NCBI GenBank assembly: GCA_009746045.1 | Contig: RPFO01000026.1 | Span: forward strand, 4,886,649-4,950,648 | Direction: 5' to 3' | Source: Mesostigma viride | Lineage: Eukaryota > Streptophyta > Mesostigmatophyceae > Mesostigmatales > Mesostigmataceae | Length of the DNA stretch: 64,000 nt | Shown here: positions 1-11,172 of the stretch, piece by piece | How the letters are laid out: every line of letters starts with the position of its first letter | Position numbering within the stretch: position 1 is the stretch's first letter | Program-made: the position numbers and the translations under genes | Notes under the pieces: model-generated | Seen by the model: only the letters and a program-made list of their open reading frames with translations | Told to the model about the DNA's origin: nothing | Database searches by the model: none

Positions 1-1417
1 AAACGATAATGGTGACTAAGTACAGCTGTGAATTTTTCGGGAGATGGTCTTCGTACTTGCCACTGATGGCGGACAATTGTGATGGAAAATGTTCAGGAAT
101 GGCCTCTGCAACAGATCCCGTCACCTCTACCTGAATTTATTTGACGCATTTCTTGTGCCCCTTTGGTACCGGTAAACTATGCAAGTAGTGCCTGGTTGCT
201 TTAGGCTATCGGGTGAATCTCGGCACTCCATTTCTGGCCTGCGCCTTTGCGAAATTATCGTATACCAGTTAATTATCAAACTGCGATCCGTAGCGTATCG
301 CAGGTGTCGTATGTGACAGAATTTTGCTGCCCGAATCTAAGATGCATAAAGATGTTTCGAGCCATGACTGGACTCGTGACAAGTGGCCGAATAATACTGG
401 CATTGGGCGGATCCCCTCGTGCTGCCCCCTGCAACGCAACCTTGTGTCGTGCAGCCAACATTTACATGGGCCGTTTGCATGGCCGACGGTAATGCAGGCG
501 GTCGCTGAGTAGCATAGCCTAGCCGCCATGGCTATGGCTAAAGCTTTTGTTGACGTCTCACCTAATAAAGAACTAGACAAAGTACATTTGCAAGCAAAGT
601 AAGGTCGCTTACAGAATACAAGTCTACGTGCACCACTGCTTGCTGCGTGGTGGGTACGTGCAAGCAGTACAGCACACGGTCAAATTAGCTCGGGAAGCTT
701 TCCTCCAATGCACGCTTATGCAGACAGTACACGAAATACGAAACATATAGCACAGCCACCCGACAATTATTTGCATTGCTGCGGTGGTGCCTGATGCGGC
801 TAATCGATGGGGCGTTTATAGCTACCGTAGCGCTCAATCACTAACTAATGATGCACGCATGGCCTTCTGCCACCCAGACAGATGCTCTCCATCAAAATCT
901 CGATGCCAGGTAAGCCGAAATGCCATCAGTGCCAAGATAATCAACAAGTGGGCATGGCGTGCCGGCGCGGCATTGGCATATGTTATCAGAGAACTTACAG
1001 GCTAGTCAGGGAATACATAGAAGACCAGGAGCTTGGAATGGTGCCAGAGACCAGAGTGCTTATAAAAACACTGCAAGTTTCAGATGCACAAATGAATGAT
1101 GAGATCTTGCATGGTGTGAGCAATTTTATATCAGCGACAGCAAGCAGTCGGAGATAATTGACCAAATACTATCTAAGCAACAGGATAAGGTCGATCGATG
1201 TCTGAATACAATCTTGATACACTCCAGAAAGTACGCAGCTGAGGCCACTACATGGAGTACTGTCCGTACACTTCCGGTATCAAGGCAGCTGCGTTGGTGG
1301 CCTGCATATATATGGGGCGAGAGGACCGAGAGGATGTGGTGACGGTGCGTTTGATTGACAGAAGATGAGCCACACCCTCACCACGCAAATGGCAAGTGGC
1401 TGTGGTTGCCCAGCACG
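1..1417. other. non-coding stretch, nothing recognised
   Basis: Only short overlapping open frames of 60-100 codons occur here on both strands, and none resembles a known domain or shows coding-like composition. No tRNA or rRNA signature and no mobile-element ends were seen. It may be intergenic or intronic DNA of a host gene that cannot be recognised without transcripts. Confidence 0.4.
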
Positions 1418-1790
1418 ATTAAGTCGCACTCCAAACAACCGCCGTTGTCAGGTGGATGGTGCAGCCACACCGCCACCGTGCTTCCCGGCAGCCACAAACA
1501 CACTCACCACACATCTCCTCACCCCACCACCACCACCACGGCCACCCCATGCCCCTCCCCCCGCACCTCCCACCCACAACCCCCCCACCCTGCCCCGCCC
1601 ACGGGCAACCCCCCCACCACCACCACTCCACTCACCCACCTCCCCAACCCCCCAGGTCCCCCACCCCCCACAAACTCACAAATCTGCACACCCGCGGCAC
1701 CAGCGGCACACACCCACCTGCCCACCTCCCTACATGCACAAACATGCCCGCACATAGACACCCACACACATATATCACCCCCACTACAGC
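1418..1790. repeat. C+A-rich low-complexity tract (CCACCA/CACCCC)
   Basis: The plus strand is almost free of G and T over long runs and is built of irregular CCACCA, CACCCC and CACACA units. This opens long frames on both strands: Pro/His/Thr-rich on plus, Gly/Trp/Val-rich on minus. They are composition artefacts rather than genes. The asymmetry would favour unusual single-strand structure. Confidence 0.75.
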
Positions 1791-3701
1791 AGTAGGATTC
1801 GTAATACATAAGCCACCAAGCCAGCACCATCAGCCTGCCACCTGAGGAGGCTACACATACACAGAGGCAGAAGAGGCAGGTCATGCACGGCATAATGGCA
1901 CATTGCAGAGTATATACCTCCATATTGTTCAGGTTATGGGGCATTGGGTATACTTCCAATTTTCTATAGTAGATTATGGGGCACTGAAACTACACTGACA
2001 TGTTGTTCAGATTATGAGGAATTGGGTATATTGTAATTGGGTATAAGCATGTACAATTTGTTCAAATTAGGGTGCAACACACTTACATATTGTTCAGTTC
2101 ATCAAGGTTGCGGAAGGAATCCGGAAGAAAGCCTGACAGGGGAGTATCGACGATTGAACTGCCCAGCCATGCAGAGTCCAGTGCATCCGGGTCATGGCAA
2201 ATGAGGAGTAATTGCCGCAACACCGCGCACAGCATACATAATAGGGATAAGTTGTCTTCTCCAACAGCAAGAAAACTCAAAGGCTTGCTGCGCGTGCAGT
2301 ACACACTGGCACAAAATGACACGCTACTTGAAGACTCTGCGGACGAGGCCTGTTAAGGTGTTTGTACACTCTGCCATAACTATAAAACCATACGCAAGTA
2401 AAAAAAGAAATCAATTATAACATGTGCACATGGTCAACATCATGTTTTGTCAACAACAATTTCGTAAACGAGTGCATGCCAGGGTGCAAAGAAAGAGGTT
2501 ATTATGCTTAATCGGATACGGCAAATTGCCCCTACAGACTGTGCATGGCATCCCACTACCACTACCCTAAATGCAGACGTGCTTGTCGTCCAAGGATTAT
2601 ATGTACAACCATGTGTCATCATACATGTGTAGGCTGCATGCCATTGGTCACTTGCGCACAACAACTCAAGTCACTACATAGACTCAACACTTGTCCACAT
2701 ACGCTTGTATGTAGGGTAAGCACCACTTGATTGTTACACTGTCAAGTGGGGTGCCCTACTACATAGCAACCCTTGTCAATATTATAGGTGTGTCATAACA
2801 CTGTCATCAGACACTTGGCACACCACGAACACGCGTGGCCTCGGCTGGCCATAGTAGATAGGTCTAACCTTGTCCGTGAACATAGGACTAGATATAATAC
2901 ATGAGCGATTACTTTCTTTAGGGTTCTTCCTGTTTCGAAACTTTCCTTACGTTCCATGCCGATCTCACCTCCAACAATTTTCATTATCGATAAATATACA
3001 TATACATATGAGCGTGAACGTCTCAATCAGCCATGCAACAAGCTAACTAGGCTAATAAAACAACAAGTCTTATATGAACTCAAGCCCGTAGATATGACTA
3101 CAGTAATCTACATAATCAATAAATCAGGCGGAGATAATTGAATGAGCAACGTGGGTACTACTTAACGCTCACACACATGCAAATCAGATTGAAATAATAA
3201 ACTACTGTAAAACACTGATACACACATGCACGTTCGCAGATATGCCCACATGATCTAGGCACACACAGACACCCACGCAGATACACTACACATATGCACA
3301 AAGCCTAGTACTAAGCCCATGACCACTAAACAGCACAATGGCCGGGAATGAAGGGGCCTGGTGCTAGTGCTGTGGACAAGCGCACAGGCAGGCATTAAGG
3401 CCCAGGTTGTGGCACGAGCATACTTACAAATCTGTCATTATCGTCAGCCCGCTCAGATTCGGGACGGTGCCAGATATCTCGACTGTTTCCATGCTCCTGC
3501 ATGCTCAAACAAAGCCATGCCAAGCACCCGCGCTTGGGAAAAAAAATGCTGACGCCCCCACAATTAAGCAGTGTACGCATGTGCAATAGTGCATACATAG
3601 GCTACATGTATGTATACTACGCGGTAGCGTGCGGTTATGAGCATCCATATGGATAATTTAACCCAGGAGGTTCCTTGTTCTTGTCAGCTGGTCTGGGTTA
3701 T
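1791..3701. other. non-coding stretch, nothing recognised
   Basis: AT-rich sequence with scattered microsatellite-like CATAC/GTATG words. Open frames are under 95 codons and do not resemble known proteins. No element termini were identified. Confidence 0.35.
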
Positions 3702-3792
3702 ATTGAGGGGCTATGACTTCATTAACTTGACTTTATCCCATACTTGGAAAGTATGGGATAAAGTCAAGTTAATGAAGTCATAGCCCCTCAAT
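3702..3792. repeat. perfect inverted repeat, 44-bp arms, 3-nt loop
   Basis: Positions 3702-3745 are exactly the reverse complement of 3749-3792, with loop GGA at 3746-3748. The match ends sharply on both sides. A spacer this short suggests a snap-back duplication or a small-RNA-like hairpin. No transposon ends flank it. Confidence 0.95.
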
Positions 3793-4316
3793 GATGCGAG
3801 CTGCAGCCGAGTTATCGGCTGCTAGATGCATGCTAATGATGTCACCGCCCAAAAAACCAACCACCAACACCCACGGTTAGGTGCAGGGTATGCCAGCAGG
3901 GATCCGTTAAACCGATTGCAAAATGCATTGTACTTCCCGACCAACCTTATATTATAACATGTTCGTGTTGTCACCTGAATACATATCCATGGTTGAGTGG
4001 GTATGCCAGTCGTCGCAAGTTGTACACCCTGGACACCCAGAGCCCATAAAATTGGTTCCATGCAACTGTTTCCTATGTTTAGCTCATGCAAATATCTCTC
4101 TATATACGTAGGGTGGCCACCATGATTGTGAGTCAAGGGACAGGAGTCCTTCAACCATTATACCTATGTCCTGTATACATAGTAGTATAAATATAAACGT
4201 CCTTCTTGATAGTCTGGACTGGATTTTCACCCTAGTGTTCAATCTTGCGGTTGGCAAACAAAAGCATTGTCCATAATAAAGACCATGACGGCGGCTATTA
4301 CTCATGCACCTTATTT
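3793..4316. other. non-coding stretch before the PAT-like element
   Basis: No coding domain is recognisable. The sequence leads directly into the first A repeat of the PAT-like element at 4317. Confidence 0.35.
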
Positions 4317-4537
4317 GGTGAGCTATGCTCATTTTAGCTATGACTAACCTGCTGGGCCGAGAATGCAACGCCGTATAGCACAAAAAGAAAAAATAATTAT
4401 CAGAAAAAATATTTTTTGTTCTGGCACCTGTGCCCCAGCCACCCAGGTAGGGGTTGGCTGGACAGGTGGTTGCTATAGGATTGGCTCAGTGGACAGGTGG
4501 GCTTCCATTCTAGGGAAGCAGGTTGTTTCTTTTGCCT
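4317..4537 (+). repeat. A1 repeat of PAT-like element
   Basis: Starts GGTGAGCTATGCTCATTTTA and ends TTTCTTTTGCCT. The same sequence recurs at 9422-9618 (A2) and 13701-13937. It includes the shared block around CCCAGCCACCCA and AGGGAAGCAGGTTG. Confidence 0.88.
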
Positions 4538-4608
4538 AAAACCTTACGTACATAACCACATCACTAAAAACAAAACGCAAGGCAACACATCAAGCAACAC
4601 AACCCACC

Positions 4609-5855
4609 ATGACCTCGACAGTGACAGCCCCAGAACGCACTTTCATCTAGCGAGACTCAAGCAAGCAGCCAAGGTGGGATGCACCCCAAAGGAGGCCGCC
4701 ACTACGCTTCAGAAGATCCTTGGGGCGGGGGTCTGGCTAGAGCGAATCAGGAATCTCGACAAGGGACGTGCCAAGAACGTCATGGATGCATTGGAGGAGA
4801 GGGGTATTGTCAGCGATTGGGATGGGGAGGAGGACCTGGTAGATGTGCTAGCAACGCGGCTGGCGGAGACTGTTGCAGAGCCGGATCCGCCAGCGTCAGC
4901 ACCTGTGCGGTGGGAACAAGGGGTGTTCCCCCTTTTGGCAGGTGGGAGCGGAGGGGCGGAGCATGGTTGGGCTGGCGGTGGGGAGGAGGATGGCGGCCCG
5001 GGGGCAACCGATCCGGACGTGGCGGACCTACTAGACCGAAACATAGGTCGGCTGCTGGGGACCGAAACGGGCTATGCAACCCCAGCTGGTGGCCTTCCAA
5101 CCCGGTCGGGCAACGCCTTCACTGGCGGAGATATCGGCGTCCTGATAGCGGCCATGTCGAAGCTGCTGGACCAAGCAATTAAGACTCCAACAGAGCTCTG
5201 CAATTAGCCCAGCAGCGCCGGCGACTGCTGGCAGGCTGGCGCGCACGAAGGATTGAGTGGCGCTGAGCGAGAATGCAGTGCCGCTCCTGTTGAGCAAGTT
5301 CATGCTGGAGGCAGTGCTCCTTGGGATGCTGGACTATGCGGAGAGCGTGGGAAGGAAGTCCATCCGTGCGTCGATAATGTTGACGATGCAGGGGGGCAGC
5401 ACAGCCAGCGGGGAGAGGCGCATGTTGATCCTATAGATGGCTGGCATCCTGGAAACAATCAACACGGAATTTGGCTACTGGGCAACGCCACGCTCCGATG
5501 TGATTCTGGAGCTGGCAGCAGCCGAGTACCTGGCGAATTACCTGATCAGCGATTGATCACGGCGTGTCAGCTGGTGGCTGTGGGGTCGACGGGCTGGATT
5601 AGGGCACTCCGTCGGCAATGCTGCCATTCCAGGAGGGTGGGGCAATGCTGGCGTCTCCGGCAGTCCGGGCCGCGATGAGCATGGGGAAGCTTCACAACAA
5701 ACTGGAGCAGGGCCCTGGCAAGAAGGGGGAGGGCGGCCCATCCAAAAACAGCCATAAGGGCATACATAAGGAAGCGGTGCCCTCTTCCACTGGCTCTTCC
5801 AGCGCCGCTTCTAGCTCGAGGTGGCAGGTGGCAGCGGGTATGCTCAGGCCGTAGG
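4609..5855 (+). pseudogene. gag-like ORF of PAT-like element, broken
   Basis: Encodes the putative nucleocapsid-like protein of the retrotransposon. The expected start ATG at 4609 begins MTSTVTAPER, exactly as in the partial copy at 14010. Here two extra bases after TTCAT create a stop, and the frame open from 4497 to 5207 carries the rest. That frame is recognisable by homology to the second copy (KQAA-K-CTPKEAAT). Downstream, the same type of alpha-helical, basic, Ser/Gly-rich sequence continues to about 5855 through several stops. No CCHC knuckle was seen. Confidence 0.62.
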
Positions 5856-6141
5856 CGCGATAGGATGCGTCGAGCGTTGAATGCGCACATACTAGCCTGG
5901 CAAGCGGTTAGGGCTTTAACCTGGATGGGAGGGGAGGGGCGAGATCCGCCTGCTGTAGACTCAGCCCGTGTGCCCGGGCAACTGCAGCAGGCGGCCCTAG
6001 ATGGGATAGAAGATGCTTGCAGATCCTATGTATGTATGGTGGTTCCATAGCAGCGATGGTACATAGGATCTGTACGAGGACGGGGGTGAATACTGTACGT
6101 ACGCTGAAGGAGCCCCTTACGAACAATTAGTAGCCGCACGC

Positions 6142-7706
6142 TTGGCCTTTCCTGGTCCGGGGGAAGGCGGCCAAGTGGATGTGCTGAACTTACTCCCCCC
6201 CTCTTGGGAAGCAATTTTGAATGATGAGAGTAAGATGGTACGGAGGCTGAGCAGATCTTGCAGAAGTCGATGCCGATCTCGCGGGGGTGTAGCATGGAGG
6301 AGTTCGCGCGGGTTTGCACGGTGTGTGTGGAGAGGGGGATTTAGGGTGGATTTTTTTTAGGAGGAGCCACCTATGGTGAATGGTACTCTTGGGGTCGGAA
6401 AGCCTGACGGCCGTATACAGCTGACAGTGGACAACCGTCGTGGCAACATGCCACTACCAGATCCTATGCCCGCTTTTTTACCACACCTTGGCGTGATTTG
6501 CGATTTGCCCACGTGCGCTGGGGAGGATGTTTTGGGGGGCGTATCAGATTTGAATTCCTACTATGTACAACAGACTCCGCCTGCCCACTTGCATGCGGCG
6601 GTACTAGCTGTGCCTAGACGCCGGTGTGGTCGGATCTTGTGGGCATTTAGTGGGCCGCGTCAGAATTAAGGTGTGGCCGTGGATGTTGTGCTGGCCAATG
6701 GGAAACAAGCTGGCCGTCGCTGTGGCCCAGTGCGTGCACCAGTCTGTGCTGTACCGCTGTGGCCCCAAGCCCCCGTTGGAGGCTAGTCGTGGCCTGAGCA
6801 TCGATATGTCTGCGGTGATTTGGTGGCGGAGGCTGACGAGGAGGGGCACACCGTCCGGCTGAGGCTGAAGGAGGACCCTGCTGCGCCCTTGGCGCCCCCG
6901 CCCTGTTTCGAATCTCGGCAGGATCTGGAAGGTATGCATGCCGTGACGATCGATGACCTCCATTTCACCCACTGTGCTTCGGTGGATGGAGTGAATCAGC
7001 AGCTAGATCATATTCAGGCTGCCTACGCCGCTGTTGGGCTGGTGCAGAAGTATGACCAGGTGGTAAGGGCGACAGCAGAACAGACTGGTGTGCAGGTGGT
7101 GGGTGTCATTCACCAGAGAGATGGTGATCTGGTGCCTGTTCCTGAGCGTGTGGTGGCGGTTCTCACCGCTACTCAAGAATCTTGGATCGCGGATTTACAT
7201 ACCACCGCGAACTTAGTTATGTGCTTGGGAAGTGGGTGTGGATGCACCTGCTTTGCCGCTCCATGCTCTCTGTGTGGTCGGAGACGTACCGGCTGTTAGC
7301 AGCCATGAACGCCTCCCTGCCTGGGCGCCGCTGGCGGCTCCCTGAGGGGGCCCATCGGGAGCTTCAGGCGGCGATCGACCTGGCCCCCTTCTTAAAAGCT
7401 GCCCGGGACCGGCCCCTTTCTGACCGGGTCGTCGCTAGTGATGCGAGCAGCTCCGGCGGTGGGGTGGCCTACAGGGACCTGCCTGGGGCCGATTGTGCCC
7501 GGCTGGCAACCCGGCGCGAAGCGCGGGGGTGGGGGACGACAGCCTTAACGTCTGGTGAGGACTGGGACCTAGAGCGCATGGAGGGGGACTATAGCCTGTT
7601 GGGCGGTGTCCACTGGCGTACGGCACTGTCCAAAAGGTGGCTGGGGCAACCTAACCACGTCAACGTCAAGGAGGCGATTGATGCGACGCAGGGGGTCGAG
7701 TGGTAG
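6142..7706 (+). pseudogene. reverse transcriptase / RNase H of PAT-like element, broken
   Basis: Fragments in successive frames match the DIRS-order RT-RNase H polyprotein. The fingers-like piece at 6373-6669 has GVGKPDGRIQLTVDNRR and a DLNSYY motif. The palm piece at 6820-7299 has AVTIDDLHF, aligned with the YxDD catalytic box but with T in place of Y. The RNase H piece at 7182-7706 has VVASDASSSGGGVAY, which matches the first catalytic Asp strand. At least three frameshifts separate the pieces, so no functional enzyme is encoded. It lies between the gag-like and recombinase regions, as expected. Confidence 0.75.
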
Positions 7707-8426
7707 TGCCGGACGTGTCGAGATAAGCGAGTCGTCCGGCTCGTGGACTCTAGTGCTGCGGTGGGGCGTTTGTTGTCAGGGGGCGGTTGTCTTCCAACAT
7801 ACCGCCTCAACCAGCTGGTTTGGCGCTACAGTACTGCGCTCTGTCACTGGCTGGTGACAAGCAGAGCCACTGGGTCTGGGTGGCTACTTTCCACAACCTG
7901 ACTGACAAGGCCAGTCGGCATGGCGCCTGGATTCCTGACTTGACCCGGAGCGCTCGGTGACGTGCATCCCACCCCTGGGCCTGAGGGGGCGCGACGCCCT
8001 CAGGACTTGGCACTGTTGGAGGGCACAGTGAACCATGTTTCTACCTTGCCAGCGTATGTACCAGCCCGCGGTGGCTGTTTATGTACGTGGCGTGGGCGCC
8101 GCCTAGCCCCGTTGACCCAGCTGACGCAGTAGCCATTTCCTGTTAGTGGATTTCTGCTGTCTACCATGCCAGATGTGGGAGGGGGCGTACATACCTTATG
8201 CCAGCACGCCAAGGCCTGTCTGAGCCTGTACTACTGTTCAGGGGTTCAAACCCCGACATTGTTCGCAATTGAATACTAACGGACCGCCTGCTATGTAGCA
8301 GGATGGCAGCGGCTTGATCCGGCTGTCAGCCCTCCACCTATGCATAAGCCGGCTGGCGCCTCTGCTATTTCACTGCCCTGTTGCTAGTTTCCCGTTGACA
8401 GGTGCATTTGAGTGCGTTGATTATTC

Positions 8427-9098
8427 TTGCTTTCCAGCAGTTTACGCATTAGCGAGGCGCTTGGGTTGCGGGTTTGGGATGTGGCCAATCCTGGCCACCC
8501 CCTTCTCGAGCCGGGGCCCATGGTCGGTGCCCTTCAGTGCTGCGCAACCCCAATATTGCGCATGCAGGGGGCGGCCCAGCACGTCCTCGTCCGGGATCCA
8601 CTTTCTTTGTGGCTCCTGCGACGTCTGACGGCTGGCCAGCCCCCGGATGCACCTCTTTTTGCGGTTTACATACAGTATTGTACAGCCAGGCTAGGCAGCA
8701 GTCCACGGGACGCTGTGCAGGCCCACATGGACATCCCAGGGATGTTTTCTTTTCACAGCCTCCGGCATGGGGGGGCCACGCACGACGCCACCACTGGCGA
8801 GTCCCCGGAGGCCATTCAGCTGTGCGGCCGATGGGCTTCGGCCCTCTCGGTCAAGCGCTACAGCAAGGTCAAGCAGCTGTACTGTACATTGGCCTCCACC
8901 GCAGCCTCCATGGCCGCAGCATGGGGCGGGACATTCCGCCAGCCCTCTGGGCTCAGGCCCTGGGTTTTGACCCAGCGCCTTTTCGCGCCACTTCGGTGGC
9001 GTCGAGTTTTGAAGTCTTCCAGGTTTTATCTCTCGTCTTTTAGCTATCAACTGACCTCACCTTTGCGTGGGAGGTCAGGGGGGAAATGGTTTATGTAA
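8427..9098 (+). pseudogene. tyrosine recombinase (integrase) of PAT-like element
   Basis: C-terminal catalytic domain of a tyrosine recombinase, which integrates the circular cDNA. Counting residues from 8427, the catalytic set is visible: Arg7 in SSLRISEAL, His110-x-x-Arg113 in FHSLRHGGAT, Trp136 in LCGRW and the nucleophile Tyr145 in SVKRYSK. All are in family order and spacing. The frame opens with TTG and has no ATG; the N-terminal domain expected in 8200-8420 is interrupted by stops. The domain itself is uninterrupted, but the gene is not complete. Confidence 0.82.
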
Positions 9099-9206
9099 CT
9101 AAACCGAGGCTGATCCTGGGTCAAGGGACAAAGTACCCCCATAGCTAGGTAGTGATGTCATGTCCAACGTATTTTTTGGATGTTAGCCATGCATGTAAGG
9201 AGATGT

Positions 9207-9421
9207 GGGTAGAGCAGGGGCACAGATGCTGTGGGCTGGCCCTGCAAATTCACATAGTGTGCTCACCCTAGCATATACAAATGGCTGTGTTGCCATCTGG
9301 TAGACAAGTCTGTACTGTTATTCCACCGTACACATAGATGTATAGAGCTAGCACACATATTGTATAAATTTGATGTTTTGTGGTGATGCATGCAAAGCAA
9401 AGCAAGGCCAGAAATGGATTG
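9207..9421 (+). repeat. B1 repeat of PAT-like element
   Basis: Begins GGGTAGAGCAGGGGCACAG and ends in CAAGGCCAGAAATGGATTG. It is repeated as B2 at 9644-9793 plus 11100-11172. Short indels of the CTGTATGTA type distinguish the two copies. Confidence 0.85.
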
Positions 9422-9618
9422 GGTGAGCTATGCTCATTTTATCTACAACTCACCTGCTGAGCGGAGAATGCAACGCCGTATATGTAGCACAAAGAAAAAA
9501 ATATTTCTGGTGCTGGCACCTGTACCCCAGCCACCCACGTAGGGGTTGGCTAGACAGGTGGTTGCCATTTATTAAAGGTGGGCTTTTATTCTAGGGAAGC
9601 AGGTTGTTTCTTTTGCCT
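9422..9618 (+). repeat. A2 repeat of PAT-like element
   Basis: Second copy of the A repeat, directly abutting B1. It is followed by a CCCACCCATCCAC spacer before B2. The same CCCACCC spacer occurs at the A2/B2 junction of the two other PAT-like families at 16340 and 21584. Confidence 0.87.
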
Positions 9619-9785
9619 CCCACCCATCCACACTGGCCAAAGGGGGTAGAGCAGGGGCACAGCTGCTGTGGGCTGGCCCTGCAAATTCACCTATAGTGTG
9701 CTCACCCTACTGTATGTAGCATACAGATGGCCGTGTTGCCATCTGGTAGACAAGTCTGTGTTATTCCACCGTACACTGTTGTATA

Positions 9786-9793
9786 CTGTAGAG
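9786..9793. repeat. 8-bp target-site duplication (left), CTGTAGAG
   Basis: An identical word occurs at 11092-11099, immediately after the right terminal inverted repeat. An 8-bp duplication is the hallmark of the hAT superfamily. Confidence 0.93.
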
Positions 9794-10197
9794 CCAGGTT
9801 GGCAAATACGTGCGTATTGTCAAAATAAATACGGCAATACGCGTTTTTTTTGGCCCGGACGTACTATACGCGTATTTTGTCAGGAATACGTGATTTGGAC
9901 TTAGAAATTTTCGAGGTTCGAGCTGGGGCAGCGCTTGGCGCCAGGCCAACCGGACCGTGGCGCGGCGCCTACCTTCACCAAGATTTTCTACTATGAACTA
10001 GGCTTTTCGCAAGTCCAGTAAATGACTTGGCAGTTGGCAAGCTAGCTGAAATTACACGGAGAGAGTGCCAGCACGATGAAAATGCCAGCTGTGCTGGGAA
10101 CGTGGTACTTATATGTAACACAGCCTGTATCATTAATATTGCACATGGCGGTGTGCCATTGGATTTTGTCGCCAAGGGCTGACGTGTTTTTGCAGCC

Positions 10198-10788
10198 ATG
10201 CCAGAAAAAGGGCCAGAGCATAATTTTGTAACGAAAAGAACTGTCTTGGTGAAGGATGCTCTGGGGAAAACGGTTTCGCAGCTGAAGTTTAGCTGCTCAT
10301 TTTGCGGCCACAATTTTACCAGTGGCGATGGCAAGCAGATTAGTGCGACCCGGATGCGCGCACATTTTGCGGGCATAGCAGGGCAGGGCATAGATGCTTG
10401 CCCTGACGCAAAGATTGGGCTGAAACGGAGGTTAGAAATCCAGGAGTTGTGGAGCAAGAAGGCCAGGCTGAAGGCGAGGAAGCAGCAGCACCTTAGCTTC
10501 AGGACAATGGCGGAGAGCGGCCACGGCCTTGCTTCGGGGTCGGCAGGTGCAGGAGATCCTCGCCAGCAGACAATCACGAGGTTTGTGAACCCCATAATCG
10601 AAGAGGAATGCCATCTCCTGGTGGCGAACTTCTTTGTTGAGAATGCTATTTCCTTTCACGCGGCTCAGAGCCGCTGTTTCAAGGCGATGATTGCCGGCCT
10701 TAGTCAGTACAAAGGGCTGATCACTGCTCCCGGACTTGGCATGCACAATGAATGCTTGCAAGGAATGTGCACATGCAGTAATGGGTAA
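10198..10788 (+). pseudogene. hAT transposase N-terminal fragment with BED zinc finger
   Basis: 196 codons from a good ATG (GCAGCCATGCC). Residues about 29-65 form a BED-like zinc finger: CSFCGHNF, then an MRAHF helix and a late Cys. This is followed by a basic Lys/Arg stretch and a segment (VANFFVENAISFHAAQS) typical of the region preceding the hAT RNase H-like fold. A full hAT transposase is about 600-700 residues; the DDE core and dimerisation region are absent. The frame ends at the start of short tandem repeats, consistent with internal deletion. Confidence 0.75.
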
Positions 10789-10900
10789 ATTATGGTGGCA
10801 GGTTGGTAGGGAATAAGTGCAAGGAATGTGCACATACAGTGAAAACTTATGGCAGGCTGGTACTAGGGAATAAGTGCAAGGAATGGTGCAGATTAAATTA
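10755..10900. repeat. short tandem repeat inside the hAT element
   Basis: About two and a half degenerate units of about 62 bp, each containing TGCAAGGAATGTGCACAT and GGCAGGTTGGTA-GGGAATAAG. The array sits where the transposase core has been lost and may mark the deletion junction. Confidence 0.7.
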
Positions 10901-11091
10901 TGCCCTCCACCATAATTTACTGATATCCATGCACAACTATGCCCCTAAGGCCTAAACCCTAAAGGCCCATTCATAACCATGCTGCACACTGCCACGTATT
11001 CTGGTGACGTATTCTGCCAGTCTCCACGTATGTGAAATACTCGTATTTTGAGGCCGGCGTATTTGACGTACCGACGTATTGGCCAACCTGG

Positions 11092-11099
11092 CTGTAGAG
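11092..11099. repeat. 8-bp target-site duplication (right), CTGTAGAG
   Basis: Second copy of the word found at 9786-9793, directly after the right end of the hAT element. Confidence 0.93.
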
Positions 11100-11172
11100 C
11101 TAGCACACATATTGTCATAAATTTGATGTTTTTATTGTGATGCATGCAAAGCAAATCAAGGCCAGAAATGGA

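Larger units (their letters stand above)
9794..11091 (+). mobile_element. hAT-superfamily DNA transposon, internally deleted
   Basis: 1298 bp, bounded by imperfect terminal inverted repeats: CCAGGTTGGCAAATACG on the left, and the complement of CCAGGTTGGCCAATACG on the right. Both ends are rich in dispersed CGTATTT/AAATACG words, likely subterminal transposase-binding sites. An exact 8-bp target duplication flanks it. Inside is a BED-finger N-terminal transposase fragment, and the catalytic core is missing. Fragments resembling its ends occur near 13545 and 29767. Confidence 0.92.
4317..11172 (+). mobile_element. PAT-like (DIRS-order) tyrosine-recombinase retrotransposon, decayed
   Basis: The order is A1 (4317-4537), gag-like region, reverse transcriptase and RNase H, tyrosine recombinase, B1 (9207-9421), A2 (9422-9618), B2 (9644-9793, resuming 11100-11172). 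This A1-ORFs-B1A2B2 plan is the split-direct-repeat structure of PAT-like elements such as Kangaroo of Volvox. Such elements replicate through a circular cDNA integrated by the recombinase, without target duplication. All open frames carry stops or shifts, so this copy is inactive. B2 was later split by a hAT insertion (9794-11091); removing it and one target-site copy restores B2. Confidence 0.88.
9644..11172 (+). repeat. B2 repeat, split by hAT insertion
   Basis: The first part (9644-9793) and second part (11100-11172) join to give a copy of B1. The join point is the 8-bp word CTGTAGAG, which is present on both sides of the insertion. Confidence 0.87.

Noticed and set aside
1355..1959. Overlapping Pro/His/Thr-rich and Gly/Trp-rich frames of 63-146 codons
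   Set aside because: They are produced by the C+A-rich low-complexity tract, with frames open on both strands and no domain.
8236..8260. GGGGTTCAAACCCC resembling a tRNA T-arm
   Set aside because: No acceptor, D or anticodon arms fit around it, and it lies within the decayed recombinase region of the PAT-like element.
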